Of a stretch of DNA of 64,000 nucleotides, positions 45,389 through 54,710 are shown piece by piece. Made by a program: the position numbers and the translations under genes. Numbering within the stretch: position 1 is the first letter of the stretch; the number at the start of each line of letters is the position of its first letter. The DNA is taken from contig JBBPFI010000002.1 of NCBI GenBank assembly GCA_037974965.1, positions 992,001 through 1,056,000 of the forward strand. The letters are read 5' to 3'. Source of the DNA: Dacryopinax spathularia (taxonomy: Eukaryota; Basidiomycota; Dacrymycetes; Dacrymycetales; Dacrymycetaceae). Below the pieces are notes generated by a model that was not told the DNA's origin, made no database searches, and saw only the letters and a program-made list of their open reading frames with translations.

Positions 45389-46825
45389 ATGATGGACAGT
45401 GTCGACGCGCTTGCTGGCGCTTATGCAGCGCCGCCAGTCAGCGAGCCGATCCCAGGTATGCTGCAGTAAAACAGGTTTCGAAGCAGCCGTCTGAACACAT
45501 TAACAGAATTGAGCTTGAATCAGCACCTTGCTGATGCAGGTGCTAGGCGTCCCTGTTCCACCTACGAATCCCCCACAAACATCAACAGTGGCCTTCGGGC
45601 TGGACAGGATGCTGTTATCTTGTCCGAGCCTGAGACTGCTCCGACTGGCACGCATCCCGCCGCCTACGAATCCCCCACAAACATCAACAGTGGCCTTCGG
45701 GCTGGACAGGATGCTGTTATCTTGTCCGAGCCTGAGACTGCTCCGACTGGCACGCATCCCGCCGCCTACGAATCCCCCACAAACATCAACAGTGGCCTTC
45801 GGGCTGGACAGGATGCTGTTATCTTGTCCGAGCCTGAGACTGCTCCGACTGGCACGCATCCCGCCGCCTACGAATCCCCCACAAACATCAACAGTGGCCT
45901 TCGGGCTGGACAGGATGCTGTTATCTTGTCCGAGCCTGAGACTGCTCCGACTGGCACGCATCCCGCCGCCTACGAATCCCCCACAAACATCAACAGTGGC
46001 CTTCGGGCTGGACAGGATGCTGTTATCTTGTCCGAGCCTGAGACTGCTCACACTGGCACGCATCCCGCCGCCTACGAATCCCCCACAAACATCAACAGTG
46101 GCCTTCGGGCTGGACAGGATGCCGTCATCTTGTCCGAGCCTGAGACTGCTCACACTGGCACGCATCCCGCCGCCTACGAATCCCCCACAAAGCCGTACGC
46201 CCGCTCCCTCGCGGCCTCGGAGAGGGCAAATGCGCTTGACTTCGTCTATGACGAAGGGACCAGTGCGGCACCTCCCTACAGCCGGGATGGGATTGACGCT
46301 CGGCATGTGGTGGACTCGGGTCTCCTGGAGACCATCAGGCGTGCTGATGCGTATGCTGCACAGCTGCGCGCGATGGTTCCCACGTCTGCAGTGGAAGCAG
46401 CTGTTATCGAGGAGCGCCTCCGTGTACTGGCCATCTGGCGCCATGCGGTCATGAACAATGAAGAAACAGACATTCTTCAATTCTTCAATTCCCCCTCGGA
46501 CACTCCGCCTCCCTATCCCTACCAGGCAAATTGGGACTGGGTGCAGCTGCTCCTCTCGAGCATTCAAGTGAACCAGGTTCACGTCTTCCCAGCCGCCCCG
46601 CAGGGGACGAAGTCCGTTTCGGTTGGCTACGGCCCTCAGGTCTACACTGATGGGACCGCGGCACGCAAGTATCACGCCAGACGCGATGAAGATAACAGGC
46701 GCTATCGGGAAGAACGTGACCGGATGGGACAAGGAGGCATTTTTGCCCAGTGGTCGAATTGGTGGGGCAGCATGAAGACTGCATATACTCCTGCTCACAC
46801 TGCTATGCGGGTTTCGTGTAAGTAG
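45389..46825 (+). CDS. Gene D: unknown protein carrying six in-frame 34-residue repeats
   Basis: Two exons (45389-45455, 45507-46825) give about 461 residues. Exon 1 codes MMDSVDALAGAYAAPPVSEP; the GTATGC donor and AACAG acceptor are good. Residues about 41-250 are six near-identical 34-residue repeats (consensus block YESPTNINSGLRAGQDAVIL then SEPETAPTGTHPA), the translation of the 102-bp dispersed repeat. The unique C-terminal 210 residues include SLAASERANALDFVYDEGTS, VEAAVIEERLRVLAIWRHAV and YPYQANWDWVQLLLSS, look globular, and match no family I know. A GTAAGT at 46819 overlaps the stop region and could be a donor to a further exon. The repeat array may have invaded a working gene in frame, or the model may be wrong and part of the array spliced out. 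Confidence 0.6.
45561..46191 (+). repeat. Six-unit array of the 102-bp repeat, nearly identical units
   Basis: Period is exactly 102 bp (34 codons), with a partial seventh core at the 3' end. Units differ at only a few positions: CTCCGACTGG against CTCACACTGG in the last two, and TGTTAT against CGTCAT in one. Each unit has a core CGAATCCCCCACAAACATCA and a spacer holding an imperfect hairpin (GGACAGGAT pairing with ATCTTGTCC). The units contain no stop codon in three of the frames examined, on both strands. High identity means recent expansion or ongoing homogenisation. Confidence 0.95.
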
Positions 46826-48074
46826 CCCGGATCGCTGTCGTTGCTTGTACTGTAAGTAGAGTACTCTCTACATTCCTCACTCCTTGTGTGTACGTCTTCC
46901 CAAAGTAGGCTATCAGTTTCCTGTGCGTCATGTACTTCTACCGCCTGTAGGGCGTCCCGTCCTTCAAGCTACCTATCATGCGTCCCCATTCATGCGTATG
47001 CGCCTGGACTATGCAGCATTCCAGTCACTCCCGCTCGCCAATCCAACTGAAGGCTGAAACGTTGCGCCTGTTCGGGTGCACATAACATTCTTGAGACCTT
47101 GAACGTGAGCCTTTTCAGTAAAAGAGCGGTCCATGCTGTGATTCCCAACACGGTCGGTCGGTACACGCTGTCGCGAAGCAAACGGTAGATCGCGTCTCTC
47201 CACACTCGCAGGCCGAGGACACCTGGAGACACACAAGCAACGCCATATAGTCCAAGCACCGAACGCTCCCGGTGTCGACCGATACGGGCGCCGACCGATA
47301 CGGTCGCCGACTGATCCGTGGGCCAGCCGATCCGGGCGCCGGTATATTTGAGACCCGGCGCAATCGAGACTGACTGGTTTAGACAACCACAAAGGTTCAG
47401 GTCCGGTGTGTAGGAGCGCCACCAAGAATCACAGCCCACCAGTTGAATCACCAAGCAATTTGGCACCCCACCCGTATCCCATCCAGTCTACTCGAAGGAC
47501 AGCCAACGAATAAGCCGGCAGTCTGGATAACCTATGCGATGGTTGACCACAGCAATGAAGCTACACGGCTACGGGATATCATGTCACGTGTGGAATATGA
47601 AGGAAGGTGCGAAAGTGGCGTTCGACACGCGTCCCGTTGTTGTGATCTGCTACGCTGTCACCTTTTCACTACGATACTCAATCATCAGCTTAAAACCTTC
47701 TCAACTCCCAGCTGTATAGCTCGAATATCACAACCCGACAACCGAGGCCGGTGACCTGTGATTCAAGGAGAAAGACACGTCCACGGTGGGTTTTTGATGA
47801 CTGAGTAATTCGCCCTTTCTAACATATTATCAGCCCATTCCGCTTCGAAGGACTCCTGTGCTCATCTGCTCATGGAGGATCCGCCAGCGACGACGTGCTC
47901 GCCAGCACCCAAGCAGCCTTAAGCCTGGATGGAATTGCGTCCTGAGCAGTCGAAGGCTGGCTATGGCGTTTGTGGATGATTCGCAGGTGCCTCAGTGCGT
48001 AACTCTCTTGGCAGTCTCAAGCTGCGAAGGATAACAGAAAGGATAGCAGTACTCTGTTGAGCCCCGAGGACCAT
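46826..48074. other. Repeat-island spacer without a recognisable gene
   Basis: Only short frames are seen. A G/C-rich stretch at about 47,265-47,340 has repeated ACCGATACGG-like words. Nothing else supports a gene; decayed sequence is likely. Confidence 0.45.
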
Positions 48075-48201
48075 TGTTGAAGTTTGTGGGGGATTTGTAG
48101 GCGACGGGATGCGTGCCAGTCGGAGCAGTCTCAGGCTCGGACAAGATAACAGCATCCTGTCCAGCCCGAATGCCGTTGTTGATGTTTGTGGCGGATTCGT
48201 C
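48075..48201 (-). repeat. Dispersed repeat, reverse orientation: core, one unit, core
   Basis: A reverse core (GTTTGTGGGGGATTTGTAGG) is followed by a complete diverged spacer (GGACAAGATAACAGCATCCT) and a second core (GATGTTTGTGGCGGATTCGT). Further isolated core-like copies follow near 48,582-48,608 and 48,625-48,640. Confidence 0.85.
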
Positions 48202-48659
48202 CGTGCGGGTAAGCGTTCGCTAGCATCCATTGCGCACTGCAAGCTGACGAGCATCAAGCAGGTCATAGTCACTTTGTCGCCGCTCATCCCGAACTGTTGT
48301 GCTCTGTCCTAGGTGCACCCCAGACCACATTTGTCCTTGAAATCCAAATGTGTCCTAGCGTGGTTCTGAAAGAGCGAGTGAGATTCGGTCAGGGACAGAG
48401 ACACAGGTGCCTGGTTAAGCAACCCACAGAGTGAGTACGGCTCATGGTCGTTTCCCCAGAGATGACCGTTGACACTCGTACAGTAGACTAGCGCGAGTCG
48501 ACAGAGTTACCAACCAGTGTTCAAGCGCATGCAGGCGACACAGGCCTGCGCATTGGCTTGCATACATGCTATCTACCGCTTTTATGTTTGTGGGGCATTC
48601 GTAGGTGACGCGAAAGGACGATTAGCGCCCTACGAACCCCAGCCGTCGACTTCAAAGTC

Positions 48660-48976
48660 GACGGGGCGGTAATCTATCGAGGGGCAAGCAGCAGGAGGAA
48701 GGGGCGATGTGCGGGTGGAGAAGGAGAATTGGTTTGTGTTGAGGCCGGATGGACTCCCTGGCGAGAGTATGTCTTGGGGACAAGCACGGAGTAGTGGCTC
48801 ACCTTCTGAGCTGGAAGAGGGTGTGTATGGACGGCCAAGGATGGACTTGTGTTTGTGGGGGATTCGTAGGCGACGGGATGCGTGCCAGTGTGAGCAATCT
48901 CAGGCTTGGACAAGATAACAGCATCCTGTCCGGCCCGAAGGCTGTCCTTGATGTTTGTGGGGGATTCGTAGGCGGC
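48660..48976 (+). pseudogene. Broken duplicate of gene A (end of exon 1 plus intron 1)
   Basis: The sequence from AGCAGCAGGAGGA through CTGGCGAGAGTATGTCT and GAGCTGGAAGAGGG aligns with gene A exon 1 (about 40,300-40,440), with many substitutions and no conserved open frame. It is followed, as in gene A, by the reverse dispersed core (48849 onward), but here a whole 102-bp unit and a second core are present before sequence resembling the end of gene A intron 1 (GGCGGCGTAGTG). No other exon follows. Confidence 0.65.
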
Positions 48977-49155
48977 GTAGTGAGGCTCGGTTGGCTAGTG
49001 GATGCTGCAAGAGGCTACCGTATAGGTAACGGTCGTGGGTTGCAGCCAGGCTGGGCGCGGCGGAGCATAGTCCCTGGGGTAATCTGCCAATCGACTGAAG
49101 CTCCATCTCCAGAGAGTGCAAGACCTGCATATATCGGCAACCGGACAACAGATGC

Positions 49156-49320
49156 CTTAGTGAGTTATCCTTGTAACGCTTCCTGCAGACTCTAACTGAA
49201 CTGCAGTCCACGGCTGGCGTTCAAGGCTACTTGAGACTACACACAAGCCCGGACAGACTCCTGCGCAACGGGATGCGACAACCTTTGCCGATGTTAAGCT
49301 TCAGCGGACAACAGGCGATC
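49156..49320. pseudogene. Small fragments resembling gene B intron 3 and gene A exon 1
   Basis: 49156-49206 (TTAGTGAGTTATCCTTGTAA then ACTGAACTGCAG) resembles the gene B exon 3-intron 3 boundary on the other strand. 49270-49320 in reverse complement (CTTAACATCGGCAAAGG, then GCATCCC) resembles gene A exon 1 near 40,010-40,055, the LKLNIGK coding block. Both are short, so chance contributes to the uncertainty. Together with the fragment just upstream they suggest shuffled gene debris. Confidence 0.45.
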
Positions 49321-49360
49321 TCTCGTGATCTTGGCTCGGTTCGGCGATCCGCGTGTAACC

Positions 49361-49575
49361 GACTCCCTCTGCATCCCACTCTCCTTCTATATCCCACTCT
49401 CCCTCTGCATCTCACTCTCCTTCTATTTCCCACTCTCCCTCTGCATCCCACTCTCCCTCTATTTCCCACTCTCCCCCTGCATCCCACTCTGCCTCTATAT
49501 CCCGCTCTCCTTCTGTATCCCACTCTCCCTCTATATCTCACTCTCCTTCTGTATCCCACTCTCCTTCTGTAAGAC
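49361..49575 (+). repeat. 18-bp minisatellite array
   Basis: About twelve tandem units alternate CTCTGCATCCCACTCTCC and TTCTATATCCCACTCTCC with point differences. The unit is a multiple of three, so long but meaningless frames appear in several directions. This is the purest array of a unit that recurs elsewhere in the island. Confidence 0.92.
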
Positions 49576-49885
49576 TTCCGCTTCCTTCTACATCCGACAC
49601 TCCTTCTACATGCTAGGCTCCTTCGGTATCCGACACCTCTTGAGCCATCCATTGACAACGCGCTTCATTATTCGCTGGTATCCTCGTTGGCGCACGTCCG
49701 CTCTTAGTCTCTTGACCGTTCCAATATACTCTACGCATTCCTCACTTATCACCCCGCGTCTGTATTCCAACGTGCCTTCTCTGCTTCATCTGCCAAGGGC
49801 TTGGCTTGTTTATTTTTCACAATCTACATTCCTGGTTTCTGCGCACGTCAACCCTCTACATGCCATTCTTGCTACATCCCGTTTT

Positions 49886-49998
49886 GCTTTTATATCCCTC
49901 GTTCCTTCTACATCCCTCATTCCTTCTACATCCCTCATTCCTTCTACATTCCTCATTCCTTCTACATCACCCCATCGTTGTACATCCCTCACTTCCCT
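49886..49998 (+). repeat. Second 18-bp minisatellite array
   Basis: About six units of the type CCTTCTACATCCCTCATT, clearly related to the array at 49.4 kb. Translation gives a YIPHSF hexapeptide repeat that I regard as non-coding. Confidence 0.9.
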
Positions 49999-50178
49999 TT
50001 TCACATATTGCCGCTTGCTAGCCCTTTCTCAAGGCTCGGCTGCCTGCGGGACTTGATATTTAATGACGGACAGGCTTGTCATATCCCAGTCAGTACATCC
50101 ATTGTTACTGGAGGGTACTCCGCTAACATAAGGGTTATAGCCAAGTCTGGATGGACCCTTTCGATACTCGCGCTCCTG

Positions 50179-51099
50179 CAAATCCCCCACAAACATCAAC
50201 AGTTCCAGAAGCCTTTCACACTGCATTCCTGTGCGTATACGTCCACGTCGCCTACGAATCCCCTACAAACATCAATACTGACTTTTATCAAGCCTCGCAG
50301 GCTACATCTGCCATCTAGGACCCATTCGCCTACGGGGCCGTCTCACAGCTCAGCAACGGCAGGAGTGTCCCTCACCACACCTGTCCCGTCTACGAATCCT
50401 CCACAAACATCATACATCACTTCGCTCTTCCTGCTCTCAGGCTTGCCCATGGCCGGATCACTATCTCGACGACGTTGTAGCATTGAAATTGGGCTCTGCA
50501 AGCTCGCAACTGCTGAGCCTCTTGGTCATGTCGAAAGCACGTATGCGCCCAGTCTTTCAGCACAAGCATATCGTGATGAAGCCCGCCGTCGGCGCCCCGC
50601 CTTACATTGTTCATGGCACCGCTCGAATCAAGTGCACTTTTTACGTCCTAACACCTTCCAACCAAATGACGAACAACAGGAGGGCAGTGGTATCTCCAGC
50701 TGCGCAATCGTAAGTCCAAGTTATGTTACTCGCCATGCGTCTGGAATGTCCTGAAAGGGTACCAACAGTGAATCCGCCGCACGCGCATACTCCACAATCA
50801 CAAGGGAATGTTCAAGATGTGCAGTACGACTCACTGCAAGGCACTGTTCAACTGTCGGTCTGGATTAACGCACTGGGACAAAGTACGAAAACCCCACAAA
50901 CATCAAGATCTCCTCGTCTTCTTCGCTGTGACAGGACGATGGGTAACCCCAGTGCTCAGCCAGGAACGAGACGCCTTGCCTGCCTATCTACCACTCAAAC
51001 GCTAGACCTGCTGGCTCGTCTCTGCCGTACGTTCGGGGCTTTGAATAGTCCTATGGTCTGCAGAGTCCATCACCTACGAATCACCCACAAACATCAACG
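50179..51099 (+). repeat. Five scattered cores of the dispersed repeat
   Basis: Cores occur at about 50,179-50,202, 50,249-50,276, 50,389-50,413, 50,884-50,906 and 51,071-51,099, all forward and each a variant of CCCACAAACATCAA with or without CTACGAAT in front. Sequence between them is not a clean 102-bp unit. No gene is recognisable in the region 50.0-51.5 kb. Confidence 0.75.
50820..50960 (+). repeat. Longer dispersed repeat, one copy of an inverted pair
   Basis: About 140 bp (GACTCACTGCA, GGCACTGTTCAAC, CGGTCTG, AAAGTACGAA, a repeat core, then TGACAGGACGATG) match the reverse complement of 54466-54612 at roughly 70-75% by eye. The core is therefore embedded in a larger repeat in these two places. 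Confidence 0.7.
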
Positions 51100-51600
51100 C
51101 ATGCTCGCCTGTGGCCATCACGCCTGATCAACCTGGACATTGCTTGTGCATGCGAGAGCTCTGCAGTGTTCAAGGTCAAGACACGGGCCTCAGCTATCTC
51201 TTGCACCTACTCGGAGGACATCGATCGATATGGTTTGGGACTTGCGCCTCGGTACAGAAGAGAAAAGCAAGGCGTTAGACTTACTGTCAGGGCGCCTTGC
51301 TTATGGCTTCCTTCGAATGGACAACTTTGTACAACTTTCATCCGCAGACAATGTAAGAAGCAACTCAGGAGGCATCCGAGAGCTGCGAACCCATTCGGCG
51401 CAGAGAAGAGCAATATCGGGCGCTCAGCGAATTCGAGGTAACACGCATTCGCCAGGCCATGCATTCGTCCGCGCCTCAATTCAACAGGCCCTCTTCCCTA
51501 CCGGCCGCCATTAGGATCGAGCCCCGCTCTCGCCGGACCGAGTACGAGCAGCCATTGAGATATGTTGTACCTGGTCTCGGCGGTCGCCTCAGATGACCGG

Positions 51601-51712
51601 TCCTCAAATCTGTCGGTGCCCTAATCGGTTGGCCTCCCCTAGCCACCGCCTCCCTAATCTGTCGGCGTCCTAATCTGTCGGCTCCCTAATCTGTCGGCTG
51701 CCTAATGTGTTG
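51601..51712 (+). repeat. Short interspersed CCTAATCTGTCGG repeats
   Basis: At least five variants of a CTAATCTGTCGG word occur within about 110 bp with spacing of 14-17 bp at the 3' end. It lies about 210 bp before gene C, so it may be a promoter-proximal repeat or simple decay of a minisatellite. Confidence 0.6.
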
Positions 51713-51923
51713 ACTTCTGCTCCTATGGGCCTTTAAGCAATAGTTAGAGGGTAAATGCGTATTACAGAGCTACAAAACCCTAATCAACATGTGGCCCGTG
51801 CAATATTTGATGGAGTCCCTAGAATTTGATGAGCCACGCCTTTATTTTTGTTGTTGTCTCGCGTCTTTGTGTTGTTGTCTCGCGTCTTTGTCCTTTATTG
51901 GCATTTGTCTATGGCACTATCCG

Positions 51924-54006
51924 ATGGACACTTCCTTTGAACCTCCGCCGCCTTCAGTATGGACAGCCAAGGCCGAATGCCCAGGGGACGTTCGCAAGGT
52001 CCTGGATTTCTGGAACTGGGAGGGATTTAATTCGAACGTATGCCTGACGTGTCGTTTGGCTTGCATGCCATATGTCTCCTACAATCGCCGAGCGCAGCAG
52101 CCTAAGAACTGGGGAAGGGTGTGTGTGCGGGTGCGTCGCGAATGTTCCCCTCATACACAAGTACTTATCCAATGTGTTAGTGCCATGATCCCGGACACTT
52201 TGATGCATCGTTCGCATTCGTGACGCCACATGTCGAACCAGATTTCATGGGCGCTCTGGAGATGGAGCTTCAGGCATGGTCGATTGCCTCTGGGAATACG
52301 ATCCGCCCGAGCCCAGCCTCCAGTCCGACGAAGCCAGCGACAACCCAAAAGTCCCAGTCGAGCAAACCATCTCTTCTTCCGCGAAAGGTCAAATTGGCGT
52401 GTCCAGGCTGCCATAAGCATGGCAATGCGCAGTGTCTACACACACTGTGTAGGACATGCTGTCGAATTCGGCAATCCAAAGCTTCATACAATTGCCCTGC
52501 CCATCGACCGACAACGAGCGACTTCGACGTCCGGATCAAACCTGAACCAAAGCAACCAATCGAGATCATCGAGCTCGAGAGCGACTGTGATGTCCCGGCT
52601 CCTTCCGATTCGCAGCGTGGGCCTGGCTTGTTCAAAATCGAGTCGCAGCCACCTCGCGCTTTCCAAGGACCATCTGCAGGAAGGAACCCCCGACCACTCG
52701 GGCGACCAACTCCTGAAGTTTACAGACAAGCCCGGAAAGACGCCTGCGCTGAGAACGAGCGACTAAAGCTACAGACAGAAGAAGCTCGTGCCAGAGAGGA
52801 AGAAGTTGCTCATCAATTCACGTTGGTGGTACTGACTGAGGTATGTATGATATAGTCCGCGAGTGAGCCCCGCTCACCGTACTCCAGGATGAAGCATGTT
52901 CCATTCCCGGCATTCTCGCCAAGAAGAGCGCCAGCGGCTTAATGACAAGAATCAGCGAATGGGGAGACCATGTATCGAAGTGGCTGAAGAGCAAGATTGG
53001 CCAAGAATACTGCGCTCTTGAGTTGTTTAATGCGGAAAGCGGGCGTTGGGAGCTATACGGAAATGATGTGCTGCGGGCTATTCAAAAGGGCGAGAGATTG
53101 TTATGCCGTCTCCCTGGTGTCAAGGCGGACCTTCCGCATGTTCAGGAAGAAACATCGCAAGTGATGTATCCCTCCTCAATCCGAGATTCGCCGCGTCGCT
53201 CCACCCATCAGGCTTCGCCGCGAAAGACACCCGGGCGGAACAAGCTTTCCCTGCGTATCCACACCAGTCCGACATTGCTCCTGAGGACAGCTCCATGTCG
53301 CGGCGAAGGTGCCAAGGGTGCAAGCTTGTCGGATGAGACTCGCGTACCGAAGGAGAGTGGGATACATCAGGAGAGTGGGATAGGGAAAGTGAGAGGGATA
53401 CAGCGAGAGAGTGCGGTCCGAAGGGATCAGGGCCAAGGCGATGTGGATGATGCGCAGAAACGCAAGCGCCTGTCATCAAGCGGCTCTTCACCAAGCCTAC
53501 CCACTATCGACGAGGTCTTTGCGGATGCGGTCATCCTTTCCTCTTCATCTGAGTGTTCGATCGTCTGGCATCCAAAAGAGAAGATTGAGAAGAAGGAGAT
53601 TGAGAAGGAGAAGAAAGAGAGGAAAACAAAATGGCCTGGCGAACTGTCGTTCGGCGAAGTCGTCGCCTCGATGAACAAGGTTCTTCAGCTGATGAACGAA
53701 GAAGGGATGGATCTCGAATCAGCACTGTTGTCGGTCATGAAAATCCGCGTTCCTCGCTCCACTTGGTATGATCAAAGGAAGCATTATCTATTCGCTCCAG
53801 AGGCACTCAAAGCGACATACAAGGCCACTCCTTCTCGATCTTGGGCGGCTTTTCGCGATGACTTGAAGGAGACCGAGGCACAGGATGGAACAGGCACGTC
53901 CACATCAGCAAAGAAGGCCGTCAAATCATGCGCAAAGGTGTCTGGGCTGTTGAAGGATGATGTGAAGACGAAGGAGAGTCGGAAGCGGAAGAAGCAAAGG
54001 CTCTAA
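51924..54006 (+). CDS. Gene C: GRF-like zinc-finger protein with second Cys cluster
   Basis: Three exons (51924-52130, 52181-52840, 52888-54006) give 661 residues. Exon 1 has a GRF-type finger, CLTCRLACMPYVSYNRR then PKNWGRVCVR, completed across intron 1 by CHDPGHFDASF; that join (GTGCGT donor, GTTAG acceptor) is in frame. Residues about 125-165 hold a second cluster, CPGCHKHGNAQCLHTLCRTC followed by C and a final CPAH. Then come EVYRQARKDACAENERLKLQ and a coiled region. The C-terminal half is basic and disordered, with a short segment (ESGIHQESGIGK) coded by the 18-bp minisatellite unit, a Lys/Glu helix, and a compact SFGEVVASMNKVLQLMNEEG block with RSTWYDQRKHYLF. Nucleic-acid binding is a reasonable inference. 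Such proteins are common and variable in mushroom genomes, often in repeat-rich regions. Confidence 0.7.
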
Positions 54007-54710
54007 GTGTGCCGATGCATTGAGGATGATGTCTTGCCGTATCGTTGTTTTTCCTGCCTTGGGCAGATCCACGCTCGTTGATTTGTCTGCTTGAATTGTC
54101 CATCGCCATCTCCATTGAAGATGTGTTCCCTTCCCAATCCTTTGTTCCTTGTGCATGTACTCCTTCATCTTCATGTGCGCATCACGCTTAAGCTAACTAT
54201 CCGTACTTATCTTATGCTAATCATCTCGCTTTCACTGTATACGATCCCACCGCGCGATTGGGCTCGTGCTTCACACCAAGCAACTTCTCAGTCCCCCCTC
54301 CGCCAATGGCATCCATGTAAAATGGACGCTGATGTTTGTGGGGTATTCGTCGGCTACATCGGAGCTCTTCCAGATCCCATGATACTACTCATTGTCATAA
54401 GGATGCGGCAGGTGGTGACAGGAAGCTTAGTGGTCCAAGGATCGTTTCAGGTGAGCGGTTCCATTTATAACTCAGCACCAACCCAACGCATCGTCCTGTC
54501 AGGTGAAGCAGACGAGCAGATGTTGATGTTTGTGGGGTATTCGTACTTCGACTCATTGCCCTTAATTCAGACCGGTGGTTGAACAGTGCCATGCAGTGAG
54601 TCTTACTGGACACCTTGATCACTGCCTTGTGATTGTTATGGATTCGCAAGTGACTATTCCATACAGGGCTTCCTCAAAGACGGTACTAAGAACAAATGAT
54701 GATAACAGAG
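54007..54710. other. Spacer between gene C and the KDZ element, with two repeat cores
   Basis: Two reverse-orientation cores of the dispersed repeat lie at about 54,329-54,352 and 54,520-54,545 (GATGTTTGTGGGGTATTCGT). The second is inside the 54466-54612 copy of the longer repeat. No coding sequence is apparent. Confidence 0.7.

Noticed and set aside
45561-46191. CRISPR-like array of regular repeats
   Set aside because: Repeat and spacer together are nearly identical from unit to unit, the period is 102 bp, there are no cas genes, and the genome is eukaryotic. It is a tandem repeat.
45500-46798. Long open frame on the minus strand across the repeat array, and another in the second forward frame
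   Set aside because: They exist because the 102-bp unit is a multiple of three without stops. No splice or start context supports them; only the forward frame joined to exon 1 continues into unique protein-like sequence.
46990-47466. 158-codon frame on the minus strand
   Set aside because: Composition is odd, no family features are present, and it overlaps a patch of short repeated words; a chance frame is more likely.
49325-50056. Frames coding YIPLSF/YIPHSF hexapeptide repeats
   Set aside because: They are translations of the 18-bp minisatellite, with no unique domain, start context or splice structure.
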